64,000 bases of DNA from Trifolium pratense. Taxonomy: Eukaryota; Streptophyta; Magnoliopsida; Fabales; Fabaceae. A program made the position numbers and the translations under genes. Below the pieces are notes generated by a model that did not search any database, was not told the origin of the DNA, and saw only the letters and a program-made list of their open reading frames with translations. Of this stretch, positions 34,401-48,000 are shown one piece after another; position 1 is the stretch's first letter; the number at the start of each line of letters is the position of its first letter. Location of the stretch: the NCBI RefSeq assembly GCF_020283565.1, contig NC_060062.1, forward strand, positions 7,601,322 to 7,665,321. The letters run 5' to 3'.

Positions 34401-36220
34401 ATTCAAGTCACAAAATATCTAAATGGTCAAAAATCTCAAATTATCAATTTCTTTTGGGAATTAGTAACCGATAAAAATTATTAGAATGAAGGAACTTCAG
34501 GCCCTTCACTATATATTTATAGTTTTTTTTTTTCGCATCATAATAAATCCGGGATGACCCAACCGGTATTGCCAACAATAAATTTAATATGATTTGTAAA
34601 CTTCTGGTTTACAATAATTTGTGCTTCAATTGCATTATTATATATAAAAGTGTAGTATAAACTTCTGGTTTATAACTTTTTCATTACACTTAGTTTATCC
34701 AAAATATGTGTAGTAAATTAGTAATATATAGAGATATTCAACATCTCTTCATTTCTTGTTTCCATATTTATATTCATATATGAATGAAAGAAGATTATAC
34801 TTATGCAATCAATTGGGACTATTGTCATTTATGTACGTTTAAAAACGTTTCATCATATTAGCGAGTGAGTGCCTTTACCAATCATTGGTACATTTATATA
34901 AATGTGCTCCAAGCAAACTTCAGGTTGCCACTCGAATTTTTCCTTACAAATGGAGCCAATAAATTTTGATGACTTTACAAGTCATCTCAAATAGCCACAA
35001 ATCAACGGCAAGCCAATATATAATAATAAAAAACTCTAATAATAAATCAATGCAATGATAATTTAATACTCAATTGTCTTAATAATTTCTCAAAATAATA
35101 ATTTCAATAACAGTTTGCAAGTGAGCATTCAAATAACAACAAGACAATATAAAATTTACAAAATATTTACAAATATTCATATAAATAACATTTGGTGTAA
35201 TAATTATCGTAAAAAAAAATATTTTGTGTAATATTTAACAAAATTGAGCCTAAAATAAATTTCCAAATAGAACACTTTAACAAAATAATTAACATTAGTG
35301 TTACAACTTTTAAAGTAAAAAAAAGTTTCTCATATAATATTTTAGGATCAAATCGTGATATTAATATAGTTTAAAATTATATATGATTCTCAGTTCTCAC
35401 ATTCAATCAACACCAAATATTTAAAAATTTCACAAAATAAATTCAAATTCCATAAACCAAGGATATGATATTAATATCAAACAAATATTCTTGAATTCTT
35501 GGATTGAATATATAAAAAAAATATTCCGGGTATAAATTATAATTAAATTTATTTCCAAAAGAAAAAAGATATGCTTAAGGTATGAATTATAATTTTATTT
35601 CCAAAAGAAAAAAATATCAATTAAATTGATTTATTATGGAAGAAAAATATTTCCTTAATAAGACACAATTCATACCTTAAGCATTGTAGTAACTGAATTA
35701 ATTCATAATAACACAGAGTACAAAGTTATCTTATAAAATAAAATGAATAAAGTATTAAGTCATGCACACCTTTTATTTTAGTAACATTCAAACTTAGTAT
35801 ATGAAAGTAACATGAAACATCACAATTGTCAAAAATAATGTAAATAAATAATCCCTTAATTCATGATTTAAAAGGTCAAGTTGATTTCATCTTGCAAAAA
35901 TCCCAAAAGTAATAGGTAGTATCACAATTACAAAAATTTGGCTAATAGAAATCACAAAAGAAATTAAACGATATGATATTTCAATTGATATTTGAAAATT
36001 TGTCAAATCAACTAGTTTTATTTTCAAAACAAATCATTTAATCTCAAATGAATCAATCATAATACTTCCTTAATCGATAATGTAATAAATTGAAAACAAT
36101 AAAAGAAAGAAATAAAAGGCATTCAATTGTTTTCAATGAGATTGATCGACCAAATTAACATATGAATGACATTTTTTTTTTACGGTACATATGAATGTAT
36201 TAGTAGTGTACTAAATTATT

Positions 36221-36890
36221 GAATTCTTTTGAAATTCACACGGAATAATCTTGAGTTCTTCATGAACTACCCTTTTGAATTCTTAGGAATTCATAGAGAA
36301 TAATATGAGTTCTTCAGGAACTATGCTTTTGAATTCTTCAGGAATTGACATAGAATAATGTTGAGTTCTTCAAGAACTATGCTTTTGAATTCTTCGGGAA
36401 TTCATAAATTAAATCTGTAAGGCCGTAAAAACGGTGCGATTCATGCTACATGCTTTTGTGAAATTTACTTAGCAATTGAATTTTACAATTTTATCCATTG
36501 AGTTCTTCAAGAACTATATAATAAATCACTATCAATTTACAATCCTTCAAGGATGTAGGAATATTGAATTCATCTAGAATTCATTGAAGAGAAAAAGAAG
36601 TATTTTATTAGTTCTTCAGGAACTATATAACACATAAAAGTATTTTGATGTGCAATCCATTAGGGATGCATGGTGATAAATGGTGATATTTCATAAGTTC
36701 TTCAGGAACAAAATTAATTTTTTTTAAGTTCTTCGGGAACTAAGATTATGAATTCTTCGGGAATTCATGTATTAAATGTCTAAGTTCTTCAGGAACTAAG
36801 AATAGGTTCTTTAGGAACCAAGATAATGAATTCTTCGGGAATTCATGTATTAACTTTCTAGGTTCTTCAGGAACCAAGATTATGAATTCT
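36221..36890. repeat. Array of short palindromes in copia leader
   Basis: At least seventeen near-perfect palindromes in 670 bp. Two types alternate: GAATTC-TTCGG-GAATTC (for example 36387-36403, 36750-36766, 36828-36844) and AGTTC-TTCAG-GAACT or GGTTC-TTCAG-GAACC (36308-36322, 36610-36624, 36783-36797, 36861-36875). The spacer is nearly always 5 nt of the form TTCNG. In the transcript of the element (minus strand) the loop reads CNGAA. Confidence 0.85.
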
Positions 36891-36930
36891 TAAACATGTT
36901 TATGTTCTTTTGGATGATCGAAGTGTTGAT

Positions 36931-37120
36931 GTTTCACCATACAAGTGTCGGTCACGAAGCATAATGATGCTTCACCAGACTATTGTCGGTCACGAAACTC
37001 AAACAATATCAAACATCCAAAATATATATTATAAATAAATAAATAATTGATCAACATTTTATGTAATATTAATGATCAAAGTGTTATGCTTCACCATACA
37101 AATGTCGGATATCACGAAGC
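36931..37120 (-). repeat. Three copies of a hairpin-forming leader repeat
   Basis: GCTTCGTGA, then CCGACA, a short spacer and TGGTGAAGC occur three times (minus strand of 36931-36960, 36969-36998 and 37088-37120). GCTTC and GAAGC can pair in each. They lie between the primer site and the palindrome array, in what should be the untranslated leader of the copia RNA. Confidence 0.7.
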
Positions 37121-37771
37121 GTAAACAACATTGAATCAATTAAATACATAAAGAAATGATGCTTATTTATTTATTTAATTTTAATTATTATTATTTGATC
37201 TTTATAAGTATACAAGGTTCAAACGATTCATAATCATATAATAATCAAAAATAAAAACTACTTGTGATTTCATAAAAATAGAATAAGAATTGCGTACCTC
37301 AGTTGGTAAGCTCGTGCTGATAACGTGTTATAAACTAATGTAAATAGGAGCAATAGTATAGATTGAGAAGAGAGAAAAGAGAGAAATAATAGTGTATGTT
37401 ATTCACCATTAGGATTAGGGTTACAATATAGTGATACATAGTATCTATATATAGGTAAACATAATGGGCCAATTACATGGGCCAGGACATCCACTAATAA
37501 TATTCATAACAAATATGTTTTTAAATTTTAAAAAACGTCTTATATTTATGGACGGAGGTATTAAAATGGATCTTGTTAACATTCTCTTTAAGTTTATGCA
37601 ATTAATTCGTAAAATATTTAACAAGTTAATTGAAAATTCATTAATCTGTTTCCTAAAATTTATATGAATAGTAGAGTACACTTGGATGTTTTTCCATTTG
37701 GTTGAGGGTATTTCCTTTTTTGTTAGGTTGAGATTTTTTTTTTGACGGGTGGTAGGTTGAGACTTGAGTAG

Positions 37772-37973
37772 TATTTATATCGCTAAACCAATAATCGCTT
37801 ATGCTCACAAAAACTACTCTCCAACTTTTATAGAATCTCAGACCATGTCAACTTCCCAACCAGTTAATTCAAGCCAACATGAAGTCTCATACATCAAGCG
37901 ACCAAATATAAATTTTCGTCCTAGCGTTTGGGGAGATTTTTTTCTTCAATATGATTCTCAATCTCAATCAATG
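37772..37973 (+). pseudogene. Terpene synthase copy 2: promoter and exon 1 only
   Basis: TATTTATA at 37772, the shared leader block, and an intact 43-codon exon 1 (ATG at 37845, MSTSQPVNSSQ start, donor GTAATG after 37973). Similarity to copy 3 continues for about 30 bp into intron 1, then stops near 38003. No later exon lies between here and the CACTA element. A transcript from it would read into unrelated sequence. Confidence 0.9.
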
Positions 37974-39806
37974 GTAATGATATTAATTAGATTGTTTTAA
38001 TCTTGGAATATTATAGGCTGGTTTGATTCTTTTCCTGTCTAGTTTTTTTTTTATTTTTTTTTTTATTTTAAACAAGGCATAAGTCATGGGGTTTAAATGC
38101 TAATATGCAAAACAATAATCAGTGCCATTTTTAAAATTTTGGTGGTCTTTAGTGAATCTCTAACGATGATATCACTTTGGGTAAGATACATTACTAATAA
38201 TGAGTCATTATAATGTCATGTAATACTTATGCAACTCATACATATTTTACTCCAATATGATGATATAATTTTGAGTATCATATGTTAATCACTAGTGGTC
38301 CCTTTTATATTTATTTATGTTTTTAACTTTGTCTTAATTAAAAACGTAATATTAAATTGATCATACACGATGCCTTATTTAAGATATCATATCATCAATT
38401 TTGATACTCTATATGTCACGTCATAAAACTCCAACAATAAAATAAATAAGATACAAATCATTAGCTTATTAAACTCTCCATGAAACTCAAACTCTCTATG
38501 ATACTCTTATTGGAGATGCTATAAGGATTAATCTACAATTTGGCCCTACCTAATAATTGTATTATTGGAGATGCTCTAAGGGTTAATCTACAATTTGGCC
38601 CTACCTAATAATTGTATTTATAAAATTTTTGAATTCTCAAAAAGCATTGAATTTTTTATTTAATATCAAAATACTCATACAAAACAATTCATATGTGCAT
38701 TTCTAAATGCAATAATGCAAAGTCACTAATAATTGTGTTTACATCAACATGTTATATAAGAGAAAACTCTGGATGACTGATGAGTTGCATATTTGTAGAG
38801 AGAAAAATAGAGGAGGACGATAGATGAAAATAAATGCATACGTTTAGTCATGAGAAAATAGTACGAAGGCGGTCTCACAGAGAATTTGATACTTGATATG
38901 AGTAAGAGATACATACACAGAGAGAATTTGATCATTGATATATACTTACAATTATTGTATCAACTCATCAATTATTAGTCCCTAAAAAATTTATCATGAG
39001 ACCTAAATTTTAGGTTTATTTTTATAGATCTATGACGGTCTCTCTTCGCCCTCCCTTAGATACAATCACGACAATAGTATTGTCTAAGACTAAAATAATG
39101 TAACATCTTATAATTGTTTTTTACAATGAAAATACTAGATCTTACTTCTTTCTTATGCTAAAATGGATCTCACTTTGAATTTTTGGTGAAAAAAGGGAAA
39201 TGTGCTCCAACCTTTTAAACTGAATAAATAGCCAATTTTTATGGTTTTCTCTGATTTTCATCCGGTTTTTCGTTTCACATCCCGATTCTATGACATAACG
39301 ATTTTTAGTGTTTTATGAACTAGACAGAGTTCGGTTCCCGGTTCAATCGGTCGAACTGGCAGATCCATTCCGGTTTTTGTTACATTGCATAAATTCATAA
39401 AATCATGCATTATAACGATAGTTGATTTTACAAATCTAACCATATCAAACATAGCCTAAAATCTCATAAAATCATTATAATTATCTTCAATTCTCAATTA
39501 CAACCCCCATCGACATTATTCTCAACCGCTTTGTATTACAACTAGACTTTACGGTTTGATTTTCTTATAGTCAACAAGAGTTGCCGGCATTGCACCGTAC
39601 TACATATATATTATATAGCATACAAATCATAAACAACTCAAATAATTGTATAAATGTTAGGCTAAATAATTTCTATAGAATAATGGTTAAAGAAATAAAA
39701 ATAGAAATAAAGATAAAAATTTTGTAAGTTTTATTTTATGTTTTTTAAATTTCAATTCATTGAATAAACTATACTTTTAATATCATATTATATTTTTTAA
39801 ATTATT
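37974..39806. other. Intergenic stretch with MITE-like fragments
   Basis: No gene was found. 38140-38530 looks like a MITE (TTGGAGATGCT near its right end). About 57 bp containing CAATTTGGCCCTACC are tandemly duplicated at 38513-38627. The rest is AT-rich. Confidence 0.45.
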
Positions 39807-40320
39807 CACTAGTGGAAAAAACGCTTTTTAAGTCGGTTAAAATTGACTTTTTAAGTCGGTTCCGCGTCTGACTTAAGAAAAGCCGACATAAGAAGTATTG
39901 ACGTCTTAAGTCGGATTTGGAACTGACTTAAAAAATACTTCTTAGGTCTGTTAGAATCCACCTCTTAAGTCGTATTTGACCTGACTTAAAAAGTACTTCT
40001 TAGGTCTGTTAGAATCCACTTCTTAAGTCAGATAAGTACCTGACTTAAAAAGTACATCTTAGGTCTGTTAGAATCCACCTCTTAAGTCGTATTTGACCTG
40101 ACTTAAAAAGTACTTCTTAGGTCTGTTAGAATCCACTTCTTAAGTCAGATAAGTACCTGACTTAAAAAGTACATCTTAGGTCTGTTAAAATCCACTTCTT
40201 AAGACGGTTCCGAGCCTGACCTAATAATTACAGTCATAAGATGTATGGACTTCTTAAGTCCGATTTTGTACCCGACTTAAGAAGTTCTTTATTAAGTCGG
40301 ATATAATCAACCGACCTAAA
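39807..40320. repeat. CACTA terminal repeat and subterminal repeat array
   Basis: After the terminus, CTTAAGTCGG/CCGACTTAAG-type words recur in both orientations, organised as near-tandem units of about 60 bp with TTAGGTCTGTTAGAATCCAC (39950-40200). Such arrays are the binding sites of the CACTA-encoded DNA-binding protein. A T-rich stretch follows to 40440. Confidence 0.85.
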
Positions 40321-40723
40321 AAGTTGATTTTTTTTTTTTTTTTTTTTACGTTGGATTTTTTTTCTACGCATGCTTTTTTTCTTGTGGATTTTTTTTTTTT
40401 TAAGCAGTTTTTTTTTGTAATGACACTTTTATTTGGGTGGCACATATATACTTAAACTAATAGCATACACTGCTTGCAAAATATATAATAATAATAAAAT
40501 CATAGAAGAAAATATTGTCATATAAAATTAAAACATCATTGTAATCAAAATAGGTACATTGCGCTTTGCACTAAAATGCAAACTCAACAGATATAACACT
40601 AGTCTTATAAAAAAAACATAAACAAGAGTAACTACTTGGGTGAAACAACAACGTACTTATCAAAATACAATCAAAAGTAGGAACCTTAATGACTATAGCC
40701 AACATCCAACACATAATTGCACC

Positions 40724-43700
40724 CTAATTCATATCATTGTCCGCACTTACTTCAATATGTTCCAATATCATGTTTCCACAGCGTTCTTGAACATTTTTAA
40801 CTTCATCTTTTTGAAATGGCTTTGAATCCCGAAATATCTGAATAAATAAAAGTTGACATAACATTAAATTATTATATCAACATAAAAAATATAGTCCTAA
40901 TTAATTGATACAACTTGTTAAAATAACTCTATTACTTACCTGTGTCCATGAACAAACAATAGTAGCAGATATAATGTTCAACATGTGAATCATGATGTAA
41001 TAGCCACACTCATAACTAGCTTGTTGCTTTTGACTCTAAAATATAATATGATCAAATGTGAATGTCGACTAGTCAGTAATTATTATTCAAAAACTGTTAT
41101 ATATTTTCATTTAAATAGAAAGTTAACAACTTACGGTGGGAAAGAACCATTCTACTTTCTTTTGCTTTCTCGCACGTTGTAACTTATTATAAGCTCCCAA
41201 AGCTCTACAAAAATTTTTAGAGTCAGCAAAATATATTATTAATAGATATCTAAATGCACAGGTAATGCTCATGGACTAAAAGGTACAAAACCAGAACTGC
41301 AAACACAGTACATGGCAAAAATAACAAATCCTAAACTAACAGACACAAAGCCTACATCCATGGACTAAAAACATCTACAAACAATGACAATCCCTAAACC
41401 AAAATAAATCAAATTGCCTAGGCAACAAGAGGAAATACAATAAACTAACAGAAGAAAAACAAATGCAGGCTTCCTCACTCATAGATTTGTAGCATTAAGA
41501 AATATTCGTTAGATTTGTATAATAAAACATATCACATAGTTTATGTACGATATATAATTTGAATACTTACGTTTCAACTATGTCACAGATTTTTTTATCC
41601 GGCTTCTTTCCCAATGAACATAGAAAGACTACTTCAAGCTTCGTAGGATTAATAATGAGCAATTGCCAATGATGACTACAAGGGCAACATACAATTTAAT
41701 GTGTTAAATTAATTTATATCAATTATAAGTGATTGACTTTATCAAAAAAAAAAATTCTTACTTGTTTAAATAAGGAGCAATGTAACATTCTTTTTTATCA
41801 TCACACATGTTCTTTTGTATGTAGGACTGAACACTACCACGCTCATTTTGACTATGAGTGAATTGCGGATCAATAAATCCATAAACGTTATTGTTGCCCA
41901 ATTCCATACAACGACGATGAAGATATCTACAACATATTAAAAGTTATTTACATTATAAATGAAATTAAGTTAATCATAAATTAATAAATTTAAAAATAAA
42001 ATATACTTACATAAGCCACACTTGTAAAATACTGATCCCTAATTCTTTTGTACCCATACACAAGTCTACAATATCTTCCCTTGGGAGCTCAATAAAGGCA
42101 TTTGTCCCACCGAATTCAACATTAAACTTCAAAGTTTGATCTATATACATTGTCTTTACCCCTAATTTTTGACAGATAGGTTCTGACTTTTTCGGTGGAG
42201 CATCATATTTCTTAGATCGAACATGCTAAATATGATAAAATATTAGACAACATATTTAAAAGATCTCAATTGTGTAAACAGATAATAATAATTGTAATGA
42301 ATACCTTGTTAGAAATAAGTTGCAAAAGTCTTTTGGGCCATTGAATGAAAGTATTGGGGGCGTCACCAACAGTTGTAACCTCATCAGTCGGCACAGGTAA
42401 TTTAGCATTTGCATATATCACTTTGGTAACAGCCACTCTCATCATATCATTATTTAACACTTGATTATGTATATTGGGCCCCAACCTATACACATTAGCA
42501 TATGCCACTACATGATTGCTTCCTTCAATATACAATTCACACTCTTCAGGAATATCCTCCGGATCATCATCTGACATATGCGGCAACTCTAAACAACCAG
42601 CCTTTGTGCTCTCATATTGTAGAGTGGTATTTGGAGAACAAACTGGGTTATTTGTGTATTTTTCAGAGAAAGCTGGCAACGAAGATATATCCCGCATCAC
42701 TTGCGCTGTAATATCCTTAGTAAGCTCAGCCTTTATGGCCTCTATTTGTTCTTTATTCATAACAGGAGGGGTACTAGAATATTTACAAGAATGAGATCTA
42801 AAGTATTCTCGAATCCCCACCCCCCCACCAACACCCCGAACACGACCAGGGTGCTCACCTCGCCCTGTGGCTTCTGTCAAAATATCGTGTCGTCCTTGTG
42901 GGACAAAGGTCCCTTCTGACACCAGAGCATCCTACAAATATCATCAGTTCAAAATCAATAATTAGTAAAAAACTGATCAATATGCTCGCAAAATAGATCA
43001 ACATATGTTTGCAACAGACCAATAAAACAATGTTTTTACATTATTTAAACCAAAGGAAAACCAGCAAAAACCCACATGAGACATTTAGCCCTAGAAAATT
43101 GCATATACCATGATACATTTACTATTATCAAAGGCAGAATAATTACCTCAACAAAGTTGTAGAAGCTTTAACTCATTCAAAGGGATACTTATACATGGCA
43201 TGTTGCACTTATACATCGGATGAAACAAACATTTTTTTTTTTGGTTACAAAGAGGGAAAACAAACATTGTTTTAATGGGCACACTTAAAATTTCATCAAG
43301 ACCTGCATCAGATTGTATTACCTCTAATAATGTAACATGTTGTACATCATGATGCAAATGGAAGGTGGGGACTAGTTGCTCAAATTGGCCTTCCTTCCAT
43401 TACTTAAAAGAGAAGATTAGACACGATGTTTAAATTGCAAACCACTTTTGGCCATTTTGCTCTGCAACATACTATTCAATTCATTCTATATTGACCAATT
43501 ATACTCTTTATTTTGCTAAAACCATTGATATGGCCAATTATATATTGCTAAAATCACATGCATAAACTCAATAAACATATGCATCAAAGACTTCATCAAC
43601 TCAGCGCACAATCATAATTCATAAACATAAAAAGACATGCATAAACTCACCAAATATTACCAACTCAACAAGAATAGATAGACATAAGAGATAAGAATAA

Positions 43701-44755
43701 ATATAACCATGAGCTGTGTTATTTCAACACAGTTTTTCCAAACACGTATTTGACATAGTAGACAAATTGAGTCTATACACACATATCGAGGCAGATTAAA
43801 AAATTGGGAAAAAGGCAGAAGCGCAAGAAACACAATTGTATAACTACTTACAATATTTTCTGCAATAAGACGCGTGGCTTCTGATGTATACTCTCCTGAT
43901 GGTTTTAGTCGGGCTTGCTTCCACTTTTCATGACGTTGTGGTGGAGATGGAGGTGGAACCTCTGCCCCTCCAGCTGCTTCTTTTCTTTTTTTTAACTTAT
44001 CTGCCATCATGTCTTTCTCGAGCAAAGCATATCCGCCTTGAGACAATCTATGGGGATATTTATTATAAGACTGAGCCACCTGCCCCTTCTTTCTTTTCTC
44101 CTATTATATAGCACAATAATTCATTACGTAGTACTAAATAATTTGTTGATTGATGAACTAAATAATAAAGCCAACTAACCAGAAAGGTAGGGTCCTCTCG
44201 CGACTTAACAAAATCGTTCCACGTTTCTTTACCAATATAAGAGTAATCATCAGCAGCAGATTTGCCAAACTTATTTCCTTTCTCATCTATATATCTACTG
44301 GTTAAGCTGTTTTTAAAGGCCTTCCAACGCTCACCCGCATATATCATCGTTTTCTTATCAGCAGCAGCATTTTTAGGAATATCCCATACTTGCTATGTCA
44401 CACAACAAATAGAAGATTTAGTACATATCAAAATACTGAAGTTATGTACAATTGTGATAAACACAATTAAAATTACCTTAAGTCCTGTCCAAATTTCATT
44501 TCTGTCTTCGCTACCAACCTTATCCCACTCATCAATCAGAATATTGATTTTCTCTCGAGCAAGGGAAGCCACATGATACTTGAAATCATGTGCATTTTTC
44601 CCTATAGGACGTCCATCTGAATTGAAATCAATCGATTTTCTCTCACCCCGTGCAGACAAAAGTTCCAACTTTTTCATCCGGGTGCAACCTCTTACATTTT
44701 TTTTGGTTGATTGAGTATTCAACCCACTTTGAGAAGGAGTTGATGCATCAGCCAT
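40724..44755 (-). CDS. CACTA-encoded protein with Ulp1-like (C48) peptidase domain, 10 exons
   Basis: I reconstructed ten exons: 44755-44477, 44392-44180, 44100-43852, 42931-42305, 42225-42011, 41926-41762, 41675-41571, 41204-41135, 41035-40940 and 40837-40724. All have GT..AG borders and matching phases, giving 710 codons without a stop. The N-terminal part (about 1-245) resembles the plant Ptta/En/Spm transposase family (WDKVGSEDRNEIW, RWKAFKNSLTSRYI). The C-terminal third is a Ulp1-type cysteine peptidase: HHW at 584-586 and SYECGYY with Cys651. The usual Asp of the LDSL/LDPL motif is Cys (FLCSL, residue 602). It may process a SUMO-like or transposon protein, or act only as a binding domain. 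It lies downstream of the transposase on the same strand. Confidence 0.8.
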
Positions 44756-45016
44756 GTGTCTGTTTAGAGAGAAAAAAAATATATAATAATGGTCAATAAC
44801 AATTCAAGCTCAATAATATGAAATATAAGGGATTATATGATCAAAACTATTGTACATGAGACAATAAAAAAATTTACTTAAAAATTGCATATTTAGATCA
44901 AAATGTTTGATTGATTGTCAAAATGAGGCACCATGCCTTTAAATACAATGGTCAATGCTAATAGAATAAAATGGCATAAAATAAACTAATATTTAAAATA
45001 AACTAATATCCTAATA

Positions 45017-48000
45017 TTAATTTCCTGTTACAGTTTGAGTATTTTCCCATATCCCTTCTTCATGATCCTCACGAGTGGCATACACCTCGTCACCAATCGT
45101 ATCTTCAACTAAAGTTGGCACCCGTTGTGAGAAAGAAGGAGTCTCATAAATATCTAGCGTTGCATGCTCACTGTCATTAGGTCTGTGGTTGCATTTACCT
45201 TTGAGAACCACTGACCACTTTTTGTTAGAACTAGAAGGGTCTCTAACATAAAACACTTGTTTTGCTTGAGATGCCATAATAAAAGGTTCATCCGTATAAG
45301 CTATATTTTCAAGGTTCACCAATGTAAAACCAAATTCATCAGTTTTAACACCATTTTTTGTATCAACCCATTTACATTTAAACAGAGGAACCCTAAATGT
45401 AATGAAATCAATATCCCAAATCTCTTCTATGATCCCATAGTAAGGTATTGATGCCATAACAGGATTTTTATCTTTTGAACTAGAGAAGTGCATGGACTCA
45501 GCTACAACCATAACCCCACTGTTTTGCACGGTACTGGTGTCATCCTGAGTCTTTGTATAGAATGTAAAATTATTGATATCATAGCCAGTCCAAGTTATGA
45601 CATCAAATTTAGCCCCCCTTGCTAGACGTTTTAATGTTTCAGAACATGTATTGTCAGCTAAAATGGTTTCTTTAAACCACTTTAAGAAAGTCTTGTTATG
45701 CTCATTCAAAACCCATTTTTGGTTCATTCGAGGAAATGTTTCTTTGACAATCTTTTTGTGAGCAGAAATGTAAGGTTGAACTTCATCAGTATTATTCAAT
45801 ATATACAATTGTGCTCGAAGTACCTCCTCTCGACCCATGCGTTTAAGTTTTAAACCCCGAATACCTCCAAATCTTCCACCATGACGAGACATAGGAATTC
45901 CTATAGCATCCGCTTCGGACATGTAGTTAGAACAAAACTCAATAGCTTCTTCTGCGATGTATCTCTCAACAATAGATGCTTCAGGACGATGTTGATTCTT
46001 CACATACCCTTTTAAGATCTTCATGTATCGCTCAATTGGATACATCCACCTCAAATAAACAGGACCACACAATCTAATCTCCCTCACTAGATGAACAATT
46101 AGGTGAACCATGATATCGAAAAAAGAAGGAGGAAAATACATCTCCAGTTGGCACAAGATAACAACAGCTTCATTTTCCAACTCATCTAATTTTTTAGGAT
46201 CAATGACTTTGCTACAAATAGCATTGAAGAATAAGCAAAGCCTAGTTAAGACAACTCTAAGCTTTTTAGGCAATATGCCACGAATAGCAACTGGTAGTAG
46301 TTGTTGCATCAATACGTGACAATCATGAGACTTTAGGCCAACCAATTTCAAATCTTTCGATGAGACAAGACTCTTGACATTTGAAGAGTAACCATGAGGC
46401 ACTTTTATGCTACGTAGACACTCACAAAAGCTTTTCTTCTCATTTCTTGACAAAGTATGACAAGCCGGAGGCAAATATGTTCGCTTACCAGATGACTTTG
46501 GAGCTAATTGTTGTCGTATACCCATCTCAACCATATCTAAACGAGAATTTGCATTATCCTTTGTTTTGCCCGGAATGTTGAGTAGTGTTCCGATTACACT
46601 ATCACACACATTTTTCTCCACATGCATTACATCGATACAGTGTCTAACATCTAGATTGCACCAGTAAGGTAGATCAAAGAACACCGACCTTTTCTTCCAT
46701 ATATTTGTATCAGTCGTTTGTTGTTCGTGCTTTCCAAATAGAACATTGACATCCTGGACCCGTCCAAAAACTTCCTCTCCAGTTAAGGCTTGTGGAGCAA
46801 TTCCATTTTCTTGGTCTCCATTAAACGCCTTTCTTAACCTGTGATATGGGTGATTAGGTTTGAGAAATTTTCGATGCCCAAGGTAAACTGTCTTCTTTCC
46901 ATTTTTTAATTGTTGGAAGCATGTATTCTCTTCACATATAGGGCATGCCTTATGTCCTTTAACACTATAACCGGACAAATTCCCATATGCAGGAAAATCA
47001 TTGATAGTGCAAAATAACATTGCACGCATCTTGAAATTCTCGTTGGAATACCCATCAAGCACATCAACACCTTCCTCCCAGAGCATTCTCAAGTCTTCAA
47101 TCAAAGGACTTAGATAAACATCTATATCATTTCCTGGCTGCTTTGGGCCCGAAATCATCATAGATAACATAATATATTTTCGTTTCATACAAATTGAAGG
47201 AGACAAATTATAGATAATTAATAGAACAGGCCATGAACTATGAATACTGCTTAAGTTTCCATATGGGTTCATTCCATCTGTCGCAAGTCCAAGCCTAAGG
47301 TTTCTTGCCTCATTACCGAAATCCGGATACAAATCATCAATTTTCTTCCATTGCAAAGAATCAGCTGGATGACGAAGTTGTCCGTCACGTTCCCTCTCAA
47401 TCGCATGCCATCTAATATTCTTGGCATCGTTTGCATTAGCAAATAATCTTTTAAACCTCGGAATTATTGGAAGATACCACAACACCTTTGTAGGAGGACG
47501 CTTTGTGTTTTCATCACTATTCAAATCATCATCCTTCAATTTGAAACGTGATTGCCCGCATGTGGGACAATCCTTCAATTCTTCATACTCATTTCGGTAT
47601 AATATGCAATCATTAGGGCATGCATGTATTTTCTTGTACTCCATACCCATCGGACACAATATCTTCTTTGCCTCATAGTTACGATTTGGCAATTTGTTAC
47701 CTTCAGGGAGCATTTCACACAACAACTCTAGTAGTTCAGTAAAACTTTTATCCGTCCATCCATTTCTTGCCTTCAAGTTGAATAATCTCAACACCGCATA
47801 TAACCGTGTGAAGTTAGTGCATCCCGGATACAACGGCTCTTCATTGTCACCGCGCAAACTATCGTACATATGAGCACGTTGAAAATACTCGGGTCCAATA
47901 TCATTAATCATATCCTCTAACCGACAGTCCATATCTACATCAACTACCTCCCTTTTCGGCGCACTTTGCATGTCTTTTGACGGTTCACCGTGCCATATCC

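Larger units (their letters stand above)
31492..37511 (-). mobile_element. Ty1/copia LTR retrotransposon with decayed coding region
   Basis: The 186-bp LTRs at 31492-31677 and 37326-37511 are identical base for base by my reading (TGTTATAAAC start, CATAACA end). On the minus strand a primer-site-like TTATCAGCACGAG follows the 5' LTR, and the purine tract CCAAGGGGGAG precedes the 3' LTR (31678-31688). Flanks AGTAT and AATAT are a near-perfect 5-bp duplication. The body shows copia remnants in shifting frames: an HDRLGHPG-like pre-integrase segment near 34560, LKRGRSIGS near 33600, FGPAV..TPEDVK near 33190 and YMKIPKGF near 32640, all with stops and frameshifts. It cannot encode its own proteins. 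Confidence 0.85.
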
